A stretch of 64,000 bases of DNA from G016234445 sp964438865 (GTDB lineage Bacteria > Chloroflexota > Dehalococcoidia > Tepidiformales > Tepidiformaceae): assembly GCA_964438865.1 (NCBI GenBank), contig CAYTMI010000009.1, positions 77,361-141,360 of the forward strand. The letters run 5' to 3'. The first letter of the stretch is position 1. Each line of letters begins with the position of its first letter. A program made the position numbers and the translations under genes. Below the pieces are notes generated by a model that saw only the letters and a list, made by a program, of their open reading frames with translations, ran no database searches and was not told the DNA's origin. This document shows, piece after piece, positions 8,652 through 17,404 of this stretch.

Positions 8652-9410
8652 TCAGGAACTCCTGAATTCGTCCGGCGGAGCCGCCGAAGCTGCGAGAGCG
8701 ATGGCCCGGCGCTTCCGTTGCCGCCGCCGCCGTTCGTAGAAGAACACGGCGCTCCCGGCTATCCCTCCCACCCAGATACCGGCCATCGCCAGGGTGACGC
8801 GCACATCCTTCCCCAGCGCGTCACCGGCGACCACCGCCACAGTTGTCGGGAGCAGCATGCCAAGGAAGCTGGCGGCGAAGAACGGCCAAAAGCGGATGGT
8901 CGTGAGTCCGGCAACGAAGCTTATCCAGTCGAAGTTAACGACCGGCAACATCCGTGCCCAGAAGATGACGCGGCCACCCATCGTGTCGACGAGCCCGTCC
9001 AGCCGGTCGGCGGCTTTGTGCCCGATCAGCCGGTGGATGTGCCGCCGGCCGAACCAGCGCGAGACGTAGAAGGCCATGACGGAACCGAGCATCATCCCGG
9101 CCATTGAGTAGGCTGTCCCCAGCGCCGGCCCCCAGACCAGCCCTGCCGCGATGAAGATCGGCGCGTTCGGGATTGGGGCGAAGAGCACGGAGATGGCCAT
9201 CAGGAGGATGAAGCCGATCGGGCCGAGGGCGCCCCGATCCTCCACCCAGTCCCGGAGCGGCTGGGCGTCCACGCGGTAGGAGAGCCCGAAGTACTCCGAG
9301 ACGACCAGGTATCCGGCGACCAGCATGATGAACGCAACGACGATGCCGGCGACCACCCGCTTCTGCATCAAGAGCGGTGTGGACTCGCCTTCGTAGATGA
9401 AGTCGTCCAT
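8652..9410 (-). CDS. TVP38/TMEM64 (DedA-superfamily) membrane protein
   Basis: About 252 residues with a short acidic N-terminus and a first membrane segment (about residues 17-37). A central DedA/VTT-type domain has the re-entrant-loop sequences FAPIPNAPIFIAAG and LGTAYSMAGMMLGS. Further membrane spans follow, with a basic RRRRQRKRR tail. Family members act in membrane lipid scrambling or proton-dependent transport. ATG 9410 is preferred; an in-frame TTG at 9452 would add 14 residues without an SD. A -10-like TAAGAT at 9481-9476 lies upstream, with a 10-codon open frame between it and this gene. Confidence 0.82.
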   Translation of the reverse strand: MDDFIYEGESTPLLMQKRVVAGIVVAFIMLVAGYLVVSEYFGLSYRVDAQPLRDWVEDRGALGPIGFILLMAISVLFAPIPNAPIFIAAGLVWGPALGTAYSMAGMMLGSVMAFYVSRWFGRRHIHRLIGHKAADRLDGLVDTMGGRVIFWARMLPVVNFDWISFVAGLTTIRFWPFFAASFLGMLLPTTVAVVAGDALGKDVRVTLAMAGIWVGGIAGSAVFFYERRRRQRKRRAIALAASAAPPDEFRSS

Positions 9411-9513
9411 GGTGGGACGGCTGAGGTGAAGGGGCTCAGGCAAGTGCGGCAAGCCGGGGTGCGACCATGTCCCCTATCTTAGGGCAGCGACGGTCTGTGC
9501 TTCGGCAACGGCG

Positions 9514-10326
9514 CTACAGGACGCGGACCTGGAGAAACACCCACAAGAGGGGCATGACGAAGAGCACGGAGTCCATCCGGTCGAGGAAGCCCCCGTGGCC
9601 GGGGAGCAGGCCGGAGGCATCCTTCACCCCCATCAGCCGCTTCAGTTTGCTTTCGACGAGGTCTCCTACTTCGGCGAAGAGCGGCATGGCGATGGCGAAG
9701 TGGCTGATGGTCATCGCGCTGACGCCGGTGTCGAAGACGGCGTTCATCCCGAAGACGGCTGCCACGCCGGCGACGTAGCCGCCGGCCGCGCCCTCCCACG
9801 TCTTCTTCGGGCTGATCTTCGGGGCCATCAGGTGACGGCCGATGAGCCTCCCCACGGCGTAGGCGCCGGTGTCGACGGCGAACGTCCCGAGGATGCCGAG
9901 GAAGACCCACTTTCGACCCTGCTCGAGGTCGCGCGTCAGTACCAGAGTGGCGAAGAGGATGCCGATGTAGAGGATGCACCAGCCATGTACCCGGAGCGGC
10001 CGCCGCGGCCCGAACACGTTCGTGGGGAGGTATCCCGCGGCCAGCAGCATCGCCGCCAGCGCGAGCCCTGCCCACGCGAAGCGCACATCCGCGTGCACCC
10101 CCACCACCAGAACCGCGGAGGCGGCGAAGACCGTGACCTGCGGCGCCACCTCTGGGATCGGGCGCGAGGGGATGAGCCACCCGTGGACGAATTCGGCCGA
10201 GGCGAGCAGGGCGATAACCCCGGCGGCGAGCGCGAACGGCCATTCGCCCAAGTAGATGAGCGCGATCACCGCCGGCAGGCCGACAGCCGCAGTGGCGAGC
10301 CGTAACTGGAGGTTGGAGGCTGGCAT
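9514..10326 (-). CDS. cdsA: Phosphatidate cytidylyltransferase (CDP-diacylglycerol synthase)
   Basis: A 270-residue polytopic membrane enzyme making CDP-diacylglycerol from CTP and phosphatidic acid, the branch point for phospholipids. The diagnostic C-terminal signature is present as ESKLKRLMGVKDAS followed by LLPGHGGFLDRMDS, with the metal-binding acidic residues intact. Around seven hydrophobic segments precede it. It is the last gene of the rpsB-tsf-pyrH-frr-uppS-cdsA operon, an arrangement conserved in many bacteria. It starts 9 bases after uppS. Confidence 0.95.
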   Translation of the reverse strand: MPASNLQLRLATAAVGLPAVIALIYLGEWPFALAAGVIALLASAEFVHGWLIPSRPIPEVAPQVTVFAASAVLVVGVHADVRFAWAGLALAAMLLAAGYLPTNVFGPRRPLRVHGWCILYIGILFATLVLTRDLEQGRKWVFLGILGTFAVDTGAYAVGRLIGRHLMAPKISPKKTWEGAAGGYVAGVAAVFGMNAVFDTGVSAMTISHFAIAMPLFAEVGDLVESKLKRLMGVKDASGLLPGHGGFLDRMDSVLFVMPLLWVFLQVRVL

Positions 10327-10335
10327 CAGTCCCGG

Positions 10336-11163
10336 TTAGCGGGGGCGGAAGGCATCGAGGTCTTCCTGCAACAGTCCGCCGAACTTGCGCTTCCGCCGCC
10401 CGTACTCCGCCAGGGCGATGTCGATGTCCTCGCGGCCAAAGTCGGGCCAGTAGGTGTCGGTGAAATACAGTTCCGAGTAGGCGCACTGCCAGAGCATGAA
10501 GTTTGAGACGCGCTGGTCCCCGGCGGTGCGGATGACCATGTCCGGGTCGGGCATTCCGCCCGTGTAGAGCCGCGCGGCGATGGCATCTTCGGTGACATGC
10601 TCAGCCGGAACACCCTCGTCGATCAGCGTCCTGACCGCCATCACCACGTCATCCCGGCCGCCATAGCTGAAGCAGATGTTCAGGTTCAGGGCGGTGTTCG
10701 CCGCAGTGAGTTCGATCGCCTCGGAGACCTGCCGCTGAAGGGCGGCGGGGAGCGATTCGAGGTGGCCCAGCAACCGCAACCGGACGTTGTTCTTCTGGAA
10801 GTTGTCGAGTTCGCGCTTGATGAACCGGCTGAGCAGGCGGATCAGCGTCTGCACCTCGGGCTGGGGCCGGTTCCAGTTCTCGGTGCTGAAGGCGTAGAGG
10901 GTCAGGTACTGGACGCCGTGGTCACCAAACCGCTCGATGATGCGGCGGATGTTTTCGGTGCCGGCGCGGTGTCCGGCGGCCCGGGGGAGCCCCCGCTGGG
11001 TGGCCCAGCGCCCGTTCCCATCCATGATGATCGCGACGTGCCGGGGCACCCGCCCGCCGGAGATGGGCGAGATCAGGTCACCGAGGTGTTCGGCCGCCGG
11101 CGTTCCCGGGCGTGCGGCCACCCCCCCGGGTTCTTCCGTCCGGGTTACCCGCCTAAACTTCAA
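10336..11163 (-). CDS. uppS: Isoprenyl transferase (undecaprenyl diphosphate synthase)
   Basis: A 275-residue cis-prenyltransferase that elongates farnesyl diphosphate with isopentenyl diphosphate to the lipid carrier for cell wall synthesis. The family motif HVAIIMDGNGRWA holds the catalytic Asp, and the C-terminal signature GMPDPDMVIRTAGDQRVSNF matches. The TTG start at 11163 overlaps frr by 11 bases. The first 35 or so residues are poorly conserved, so an internal GTG start is possible. It sits in the operon between frr and cdsA. Confidence 0.94.
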   Translation of the reverse strand: MKFRRVTRTEEPGGVAARPGTPAAEHLGDLISPISGGRVPRHVAIIMDGNGRWATQRGLPRAAGHRAGTENIRRIIERFGDHGVQYLTLYAFSTENWNRPQPEVQTLIRLLSRFIKRELDNFQKNNVRLRLLGHLESLPAALQRQVSEAIELTAANTALNLNICFSYGGRDDVVMAVRTLIDEGVPAEHVTEDAIAARLYTGGMPDPDMVIRTAGDQRVSNFMLWQCAYSELYFTDTYWPDFGREDIDIALAEYGRRKRKFGGLLQEDLDAFRPR

Positions 11164-11716
11164 GGAGTTCGGTCTCCTTCTTCTTGCCCTCGCCGTCGAT
11201 GACCGCGATGTGCTGGTCGGTCATCTTCTGCAGTTCTTCTTCGTGGCGCTTGATCTCGTCCTGGGAGATGTGGCCGTCCTTTTCGGCCTTCCGCAGTTCA
11301 TCGTGGGCATGACGGCGGACGTTTCTCACCGCCACGCGGGCGTCCTCGCTCTTGTGGTGGACCATCTTCACCATCTCCTTCCGCCGCGTTTCGGTAAGCG
11401 GCGGGATCGGCAGGCGGATGGTCTGGCCGTCGATGGCCGGGTTGAGCCCGAGGTCCGAAGACTGGATGGCCTTTTCGATGGCCTTCATCGCGCCCCGGTC
11501 CCACACCTGGATGCTGAGCAGCCGCGGCTCCGGGGCGTTGATGCTTGCCAGCTGGCGGAGTGGTGTTATCGCGCCGTAGTAGTCCACCGGCAACGTTTCG
11601 ATGAGGCTCGGATGTGCGCGTCCCGTGCGGACACCGTTCAGTTCGCGCTTCAGCGCTTGCACCGCGCCGTCCATCTTCTCGTCGGCGGTGAGCAGGGTTT
11701 CTTCCGGGTCAACCAT
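11153..11716 (-). CDS. frr: Ribosome recycling factor
   Basis: A 187-residue RRF of normal length. With EF-G it splits the post-termination ribosome. Recognisable segments are LKRELNGVRTGRAHPSLIE and the C-terminal VRNVRRHAHDELRKAEKDG, giving the three-helix bundle plus small domain. ATG 11716 is preceded by GGAGG 11 bases upstream. It follows pyrH by 24 bases in the operon. Confidence 0.97.
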   Translation of the reverse strand: MVDPEETLLTADEKMDGAVQALKRELNGVRTGRAHPSLIETLPVDYYGAITPLRQLASINAPEPRLLSIQVWDRGAMKAIEKAIQSSDLGLNPAIDGQTIRLPIPPLTETRRKEMVKMVHHKSEDARVAVRNVRRHAHDELRKAEKDGHISQDEIKRHEEELQKMTDQHIAVIDGEGKKKETELLEV

Positions 11717-11740
11717 GGCCGCGAGTCCTCCTCGGGGAGT

Positions 11741-12487
11741 CTACAGCGCCCGGACGGGTTCGGACTCAGGGTTCCCCGAGATTACCGTCCCAATCCGGTC
11801 GCCGCGAAGGGCGTGGTAGATAGCGTCTGGCCCCTGGACGTCAAAGACGATGATCGGCAGATGGTTTTCCATGCAGAGGCTTACGGCCGTGCTGTCCATC
11901 ACCTGGAGCCGGCGCTGGAGGGCTTCGAGGTAGGTGATGTGGTCGAACTTCGTGGCTGTGGGCACCTTTGCCGGGTCGGCGTCGTACACGCCGTCGACCC
12001 CGTTCTTGGCCATCAGCAGCGCTTCGCAGTCGACTTCGACAGCGCGGAGGGCGGCGGCCGTGTCCGTGGTCATGTAGGGGTTGCCGGTCCCGGCGGCGAA
12101 GAGCACGACGCGGCCCTTCTCCATGTGGCGGATGGCCCGGCGGCGGATGTAGGGTTCGGCGACCTGCGCCATCGGGAGCGCAGTCTGAGTCCGCACGTCG
12201 GCGCCCACCTTCTCCAGCGCATCCTGGAGGGCGAGCGCGTTCATCACTGTTGCCAGCATCCCGGCGTAGTCGGCTGTCGCCCGGTCCATGCCCGTTTCCG
12301 CGACGGCAGAACCGCGCCAAAAGTTGCCGCCGCCGACCACGACCGCCACCTGCACCCCGTCATCGACGGCGCGCCTGATCTGGCTGGCCAGGGCGCGGAT
12401 CGTCTCCGGGTCGATGCCGAACGCGCGCGGACCCATCAGGGCCTCGCCGCTGAGCTTGACCAGCGCCCGCCGGTAGAGACCAGCCAC
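11741..12487 (-). CDS. pyrH: UMP kinase
   Basis: A 248-residue bacterial UMP kinase of the amino-acid-kinase fold, making UDP from UMP. The N-terminal ALVKLSGEALMG binds ATP phosphates, VVGGGNFWRG is the glycine loop, and TGNPYMTTDTAAALRA is the diagnostic substrate segment. The start is GTG 12487, with GGAGG 6 bases upstream. It sits between tsf and frr, the standard order. Confidence 0.97.
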   Translation of the reverse strand: MAGLYRRALVKLSGEALMGPRAFGIDPETIRALASQIRRAVDDGVQVAVVVGGGNFWRGSAVAETGMDRATADYAGMLATVMNALALQDALEKVGADVRTQTALPMAQVAEPYIRRRAIRHMEKGRVVLFAAGTGNPYMTTDTAAALRAVEVDCEALLMAKNGVDGVYDADPAKVPTATKFDHITYLEALQRRLQVMDSTAVSLCMENHLPIIVFDVQGPDAIYHALRGDRIGTVISGNPESEPVRAL

Positions 12488-12503
12488 AGGCTACCTCCGC
12501 AGG

Positions 12504-13013
12504 CTAGCGCCCCAGTTCGAAGCGAACGAAACGACTGACCCGGATGTTCTCGCCGGTCTTGGCGACGGTGTCGGTGACGAGGTCGCCGATGGTGCGCGAG
12601 CCATCCTTGATGAAGGGCTGGCTGAGCAGGCAGATCTCGGCGTCCGGCATGCCGGCGTGGTCGGCGGTGCGGTCCGCGACCGCGGTAACCAGCGGGTTCA
12701 TCGCTGCCACCTGCATGGCAATGTTCCGCGCCAGGGTGCGGAAGTCATCGGTGTTGGCGACGAAGTCCGTTTCGCAATTCAGTTCGACGAGGACGCCGAT
12801 CCGGCCGCCGGCATGGATGTAGGCCTCGACGACGCCGTTCCGGGTCTCGCGGTCGGCCCGCTTCGCCGCTGCGGCCATGCCCTTTTCGCGGAGGATTTCG
12901 ATGGCGCGCTGCATGTTGGCGCCGGCCTCTTCGAGCGCACGCTTCGCATCCATGACGCCTGCGCCCGTCTTTTCTCGAAGTTCCTTGATGAGTGCGGTGG
13001 TGACTTCTGCCAC
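12504..13013 (-). CDS. tsf: Translation elongation factor Ts (short form)
   Basis: A 169-residue EF-Ts, the guanine nucleotide exchange factor for EF-Tu. The UBA-like N-terminal domain has TALIKELREKTGAGVMDAK, and the core has the TDFVANTDDF motif that contacts EF-Tu. It is clearly shorter than the roughly 280-residue proteobacterial form, because the second core subdomain is reduced. Short forms occur in several phyla, so this is not taken as truncation. The start is GTG 13013, 8 bases after the rpsB stop; the rpsB end supplies a GAGGAG. Confidence 0.95.
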   Translation of the reverse strand: MAEVTTALIKELREKTGAGVMDAKRALEEAGANMQRAIEILREKGMAAAAKRADRETRNGVVEAYIHAGGRIGVLVELNCETDFVANTDDFRTLARNIAMQVAAMNPLVTAVADRTADHAGMPDAEICLLSQPFIKDGSRTIGDLVTDTVAKTGENIRVSRFVRFELGR

Positions 13014-13021
13014 GGGCGTTC

Positions 13022-13897
13022 TTACTCCTCGCCGGCGGCCGCTGCGGCCGCCTGTGCTGCAGCGGAAATGACGGTGACCGACGCCTGGCCGGAGCCGGCA
13101 GTCTCTTCCTCAGGCGAGGCCGAGTACGAGCCTGTCTCCATGCCTTCTTCGGCACGGGCTGCCGCGGCCATCATGTCGTCCCCGTGGACGCCTGCGCCGG
13201 CGCCGGATTCCCGTGCGGCCCGGCCTTCGATCGCCGCGTCAGCGACCTTGCCGAGGATCAGCTTGATCGCGCGGATGGCGTCATCGTTGCTGGGGATGGG
13301 GTATGAAACCGGGTCCGGGTCGCAGTTCGTGTCCACCAGCGAAACAATCGGGATCTTCAACCGCTGGCACTCTGCAACCGCGATGTTCTCCTTTACCGTG
13401 TCGATGATGAAGACGGCCGCCGGGAGCCGGTCCATCTCCTTGATCCCGCCGAAGTAGCGGTTCAGGCGGTCGATTTCGTTGGAGATGTCGAGCTGTTCCT
13501 TCTTGGTGAGGCGCGTGTAATCGCCCCGCGCCATCGAGGTTTCGAGGTTCGCCATGTGGCGAAGGCGCCCCTGGATCGTCCGGAAGTTCGTGAGCGTGCC
13601 GCCCAGCCAACGGTTGTTGACGAAGGGGATAGCCGCGCGCCGTGCTTCGATCTCGACGGTCTCGCGGGCCTGCTTCTTGGTGCCGATGACGAGGATGTCG
13701 CCGCCACCGGCCACCGTATCGCGAATGAAGTTGATCGCGTCATCCAGCCGGGTGACGGTCTGCTGCAGGTCGATGATGTGGATGCCGTTGCGCTCGGTGA
13801 AGATGAAATGTCGCATCTTCGGGTTCCAGCGCCGGGTCTGGTGGCCGAAGTGGACGCCGGCCTCCAAGAGCTGCTTCATGCTAACCGGGGTAACCAA
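13022..13897 (-). CDS. rpsB: Small ribosomal subunit protein uS2
   Basis: A 291-residue S2. The start region reads VTPVSMKQLLEAGVHFGHQ, followed by WNPKMRHFIFTERNGIHIID, all hallmark S2 sequence. The start is TTG 13897, with GGAGG 7 bases upstream; the ATG six codons in is a weaker alternative. Residues after about 225 form an extension rich in Ala and Glu that is not part of the core. It is the first gene of the rpsB-tsf-pyrH-frr-uppS-cdsA operon. Confidence 0.97.
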   Translation of the reverse strand: MVTPVSMKQLLEAGVHFGHQTRRWNPKMRHFIFTERNGIHIIDLQQTVTRLDDAINFIRDTVAGGGDILVIGTKKQARETVEIEARRAAIPFVNNRWLGGTLTNFRTIQGRLRHMANLETSMARGDYTRLTKKEQLDISNEIDRLNRYFGGIKEMDRLPAAVFIIDTVKENIAVAECQRLKIPIVSLVDTNCDPDPVSYPIPSNDDAIRAIKLILGKVADAAIEGRAARESGAGAGVHGDDMMAAAARAEEGMETGSYSASPEEETAGSGQASVTVISAAAQAAAAAAGEE

Positions 13898-13974
13898 AGG
13901 GGATCCTCCGCCAGTGCGGCGCATAGATTTGACCCCGAAGGGCCACGCGCCGCCGATGCGTGCACAACGTTCCC

Positions 13975-13983
13975 AGAATAGCA
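13975..13983 (-). promoter_or_regulatory. Extended -10 promoter of the rpsB operon
   Basis: On the minus strand TGCTATTCT is an extended -10. The predicted start is near 13968, giving a leader of about 70 bases before the rpsB TTG. It matches the TGCTANNCT pattern seen elsewhere in the window. The divergent hisZ gene shares this intergenic region. Confidence 0.5.
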
Positions 13984-14052
13984 GACGGCCCGGTTCGCGC
14001 ATCCCGCCTTCGCCCTGATCGGCTCCATCCCCTATCATGAATCCCAAGCACT

Positions 14053-15237
14053 ATGCCCCCTGTCCCTCCCCTGCCCGTCCAGCGCAGCCGCGGCATGCGT
14101 GACCTTCTTCCCGCAGACATGCGGGCTTTTCGCCGTGTCGAAGACGCCTTCCGCGCGGCCGCTACCCGCTGGGGATATGAAGAAGTGCGCACGCCGACCA
14201 TCGAAACCTACAGGCTCTTCACGGCCGCCGGCGCCCTCACCCCGGAGATGCTTTCCCGCGTCTACTCGTTCCTCGACTGGGACGGCTGGAGCGGCGAGCG
14301 CGTGGTCCTTCGACCCGACTCAACCATCCCGGTGGCCCGCGCCGCTGCCGAAGGGGATCTCGCGCTTCCGGCCCGCCTCTTCTATGTCCAGAACGTCTTT
14401 CGTTTCAGCGAAGCGGACGACCGCGAAGACTGGCAGTGTGGCATCGAATACCTGGGCGCGCCCGACGCTATCGGTGACCTCGAAGTTGCCGCCGTCGCCG
14501 CTGAGACACTGGACGCCCTCGGCCTGAAGGCGCAGGTCCGGCTCTCCCACATTGGCATCACCCGCGCGGTCTCCGAGTCGGTGCAGGCGTCGGCCCGGAA
14601 CGGCGTCGCCACTCACGGTCTCGGCGCGCTCCGCGGCAACGTCGCCGACCCGCAGGTCGCAGCGTTCCTCGAAGTGGCGCTCCAGCCGGCCGGCGGCCTC
14701 GCGCTGCTCGATAACCTCGCCGCGCTCGCCCGCTCCAGCGTCCCGGCGGCCCTCCCGGCCATCGAAGAGCTCGCCGGGGTGGCGAAAGCCCTCGCGGGTT
14801 CCGGGCGCACGGTGGTGATCGACCTCGGCATGCCGCGCGACTTTGATTACTATACCGGCGTCGTCTTCGAATTCGAATCCCACGGCGAGTCCTGGGGCGG
14901 CGGCGGCCGCTATTCCCCCGGCGGCCCGGGCACCGCGTCCACGGCCTGTGGGCTTGGGCTCGAAGCCGGTTTGCTCGCTTCCCACCTGGCGCCGACCACG
15001 CGCGAACGGATGGTCGTCGCTGTGACTCCAGCCTCGCCCGACGACATGGGCCGCGCCATAGCCGTCGCCCGTGCCCTCCACCGCGGCGGGATTTCCGCGG
15101 CACTTTCGGGGGAGCCGGGGTCGAGCAAGCTGGGGGTTACCGTCAGCGGTTCGTCGCTCGTCGCCCGCACGCCCGATGGCGAACGGGCCATGTCAGCCCT
15201 CGACGACGTCGTGGGGCTCCTGATCCAGTACAAGTGA
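14053..15237 (+). CDS. hisZ: ATP phosphoribosyltransferase regulatory subunit (HisRS-like)
   Basis: A 394-residue class II histidyl-tRNA synthetase paralogue lacking an anticodon-binding role. The N-terminus has RGMRDLLPADMRAFRRVED, and motif 2-like VVLRPDSTIPVARA is present. LGMPRDFDYYTGVVFEFE is the HisZ/HisRS-type motif. HisZ pairs with short-form HisG to make the first enzyme of histidine synthesis and mediates feedback inhibition. It overlaps hisG by 4 bases (GTGA), supporting this role over a true HisRS. No SD precedes ATG 14053. A -10-like TATCAT at 14033-14038 implies a very short leader. Confidence 0.9.
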   Translation: MPPVPPLPVQRSRGMRDLLPADMRAFRRVEDAFRAAATRWGYEEVRTPTIETYRLFTAAGALTPEMLSRVYSFLDWDGWSGERVVLRPDSTIPVARAAAEGDLALPARLFYVQNVFRFSEADDREDWQCGIEYLGAPDAIGDLEVAAVAAETLDALGLKAQVRLSHIGITRAVSESVQASARNGVATHGLGALRGNVADPQVAAFLEVALQPAGGLALLDNLAALARSSVPAALPAIEELAGVAKALAGSGRTVVIDLGMPRDFDYYTGVVFEFESHGESWGGGGRYSPGGPGTASTACGLGLEAGLLASHLAPTTRERMVVAVTPASPDDMGRAIAVARALHRGGISAALSGEPGSSKLGVTVSGSSLVARTPDGERAMSALDDVVGLLIQYK

Positions 15238-16646
15238 CGGTCAAGTTCGCGCTCCCAACCGGCGACCCGCGCCAGGCGGTCGGGGCCATGCTCGAAGGGG
15301 CGGGCATCGCGACCAGCGGCTACGAGCCGTCATCGCGCCAGCTCCGGTCAGTCCTCGCGGACGCCGGCCTCACGCTCCGCGTCTTCCGGGAAAAGGACAT
15401 CCCGATCCAGGTCGCGCTCGGGAACTACGACCTCGGGATCTGCGGCGACATCTGGCTTACCGAACTCCAGGTGCGCTTCCCGCTCCAGCGGGTGGTCCGC
15501 ATCGGCTCGCTGCCCGGCCCTCGCCACGAGGTCTGGCTCTGCGCCGCGCCGGAGTCCGGCCTCGCCCAGGGGCACATCCCCGAGCGGCAGGCCCTCGCAG
15601 GCGCCCGGATCGTCTCCGAACTGCCCAACCTTGCCGACCTGGTGTCCGTCCACCTCCGGATCCCGGCCTATCGGCTCATCACGGTCTACGGGTCAGCCGA
15701 CGCCTACCCGCCCGAAGATGCCGACCTGGTCCTGATGCCGGCGCCGGACGCGGATGCCGTGCGGGCGAAGGGCCTCGTGCCGCTGCATCGCGTCTTCGCT
15801 GGCGGCATCGCCCTCATCGCCAACGCCGACGCGCTCGCCGCCCGCGACCTCGCGTCTATTCTCGGCAACCTGGCGCCGCTCTTCGTGCCCGAGCAGCCCG
15901 CGCTCTCGTTCCCCGCTTCCCGGCCGGGCGTTGGGATGCTGACTGCACAACCTGATCCCGAGACTCTCCGGATCGCGCTGCCAGACGGCCACGCCCAGCG
16001 CCATACCCCGGCGGCGCTTCGAGAAGCGGGCCTCGAATTCGAGGGATACGACGAGAAGTCCTTTGTCCGCCGACCCATCAGCGGCATCCCCGGGCTCGCG
16101 GTGAAGGTGGTCCGGCCCCAGGACATGCCCCAACTCGTCGCGATGGGCATGTTCGATATCGCCATCAGCGGCCGCGACCTCCTTTATGAGCACCTCAGCA
16201 AGTTCCCCGGCTCTCCCGTCGAGATGGCCGTCGACCTCGGCACCAACCGCTACCGGATCGGCCCCGTGGTCGACGCTGCCTTCCCGGCGGAGACAACGCC
16301 CGACGCGGTCGCTATCTGGAACCGGCTGGGGCGGCCGGTTCGCATCGCCAGCGAATTCCCCGCCACGGCCGAGCGGTTCGCGCGCGACCACCAGCTCCAG
16401 CACACCACGATCATTCCTGTCGCCGGCGCCAGCGAGGGCTTCGTCCCCGAGGATGCCGACTTCCTGGTCGAGGGCACCGAAACCGGCACCAGCATCCGCG
16501 CCAACGGCCTGAAGATGCTCGACCCGTTCATGGAGTCGACAGCCTGCGTCATCGTCCGCCGGGACCCGGTCACGAAGCAGACCGCGCTCCTCGCGGACCT
16601 TATCCGGCGATTTCAGCGCACGGCTGCCGCCGTCCCGGCCGTCTGA
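15234..16646 (+). CDS. hisG: Tandem-domain ATP phosphoribosyltransferase
   Basis: A 470-residue protein made of two HisG catalytic-type domains in series, about 3-215 and 245-450. Both start with a KFALP/RIALP strand, and both carry the DIPIQVALGNYDLGICG or DMPQLVAMGMFDIAISG segment and a PEDAD segment before the PRPP loop. Only the second copy keeps the loop, EGTETGTSIRANGL (413-426); the first reads MPAPDADAVRAKGL. HisG joins ATP and PRPP, the committed step of histidine synthesis. Short HisG is about 210 residues and long HisG about 290-300 with an ACT-like domain. Neither explains 470 residues. It starts at GTG 15234, overlapping hisZ, and its stop overlaps the next ATG. Confidence 0.88.
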   Translation: MTVKFALPTGDPRQAVGAMLEGAGIATSGYEPSSRQLRSVLADAGLTLRVFREKDIPIQVALGNYDLGICGDIWLTELQVRFPLQRVVRIGSLPGPRHEVWLCAAPESGLAQGHIPERQALAGARIVSELPNLADLVSVHLRIPAYRLITVYGSADAYPPEDADLVLMPAPDADAVRAKGLVPLHRVFAGGIALIANADALAARDLASILGNLAPLFVPEQPALSFPASRPGVGMLTAQPDPETLRIALPDGHAQRHTPAALREAGLEFEGYDEKSFVRRPISGIPGLAVKVVRPQDMPQLVAMGMFDIAISGRDLLYEHLSKFPGSPVEMAVDLGTNRYRIGPVVDAAFPAETTPDAVAIWNRLGRPVRIASEFPATAERFARDHQLQHTTIIPVAGASEGFVPEDADFLVEGTETGTSIRANGLKMLDPFMESTACVIVRRDPVTKQTALLADLIRRFQRTAAAVPAV

Positions 16647-17404
16647 TGCCACCGATCACCCTCCACATGGTGCTCGCCCGCGATATCGCCCGCGGCCTCG
16701 CCGAAGCATCGCTTGTGGACTCGCCGGGCTCCTACCTGCTCGGCGCAACGACTCCTGACATCCGCGTGCTCACTCGCCAGGACCGCTTTAGCACCCACTT
16801 CTTCGACCTGAACGAACACGGGCACCAGGACTCGGTGACCACTTTCCTGGGCGAACACGCTGCGCTCGGGCGCCCGGAAGAACTGAACCCGGCGACGCGG
16901 GCGTTCGTCGCCGGCTACATCAGTCACCTGGTGATGGACGAACAGTACATAACAGGCATCTACCGGCCGTTCTTTGCGCGCCACGATGCCCTCGGCGGCG
17001 CCATCCGCGCGAACGTCATGGACCGCCTCCTCCAGTTCGACCTCGACCGGGTCTACGGCAACGACCCTGAACTGAAACAGGACCTGCTCGGGGCGCTGGC
17101 CTGCACGGTCGAGAACATCGAGGCGGGGTTCGTGGAGTCCGAGACGCTGGAGCGCTGGCGGAAAGTGACCGTCGATGTTGCCGCGCGCACGATGGACTGG
17201 GACCGGATGCGCGGGATGATCTCGAACCACCTGCGCTACAGTGGCCTCGAAGAGGGAGAGGCGCTGACGTCGTTCCTCGATCGCCTCCCCGACCTGCTCG
17301 ACGAAACGATCGCCCATGTCACCAGCACCGAGGTCGACGCCTTCGTCCAGCGGTCCACGGATGCCGCTCGCAAAGCGGTGGAAAGGTACCTGGTATGCGG
17401 ATAA
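16646..17404 (+). CDS. Zinc-dependent phospholipase C-like protein of unknown role
   Basis: A 252-residue soluble protein. The arrangement H7, GSYLLGATTPDIR, STHFF and AGYISHLVMDE resembles the His/Asp metal ligands of zinc-dependent phospholipase C/S1-P1-like proteins (PF00882 type). No signal peptide is visible, so a cytoplasmic hydrolase of unknown substrate is likely. It is locked inside the histidine operon: its ATG shares a base with the hisG stop (TGATG), and its stop lies 10 bases inside hisD. No known histidine step needs this fold, so co-expression rather than pathway membership is the safe reading. Family assignment is moderate. Confidence 0.65.
   Translation: MPPITLHMVLARDIARGLAEASLVDSPGSYLLGATTPDIRVLTRQDRFSTHFFDLNEHGHQDSVTTFLGEHAALGRPEELNPATRAFVAGYISHLVMDEQYITGIYRPFFARHDALGGAIRANVMDRLLQFDLDRVYGNDPELKQDLLGALACTVENIEAGFVESETLERWRKVTVDVAARTMDWDRMRGMISNHLRYSGLEEGEALTSFLDRLPDLLDETIAHVTSTEVDAFVQRSTDAARKAVERYLVCG

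Noticed and set aside
13898..14047. 50-residue extension of rpsB
   Set aside because: The TTG at 13897 has a GGAGG SD and the next residues are the conserved S2 start. The extension covers the predicted promoter.
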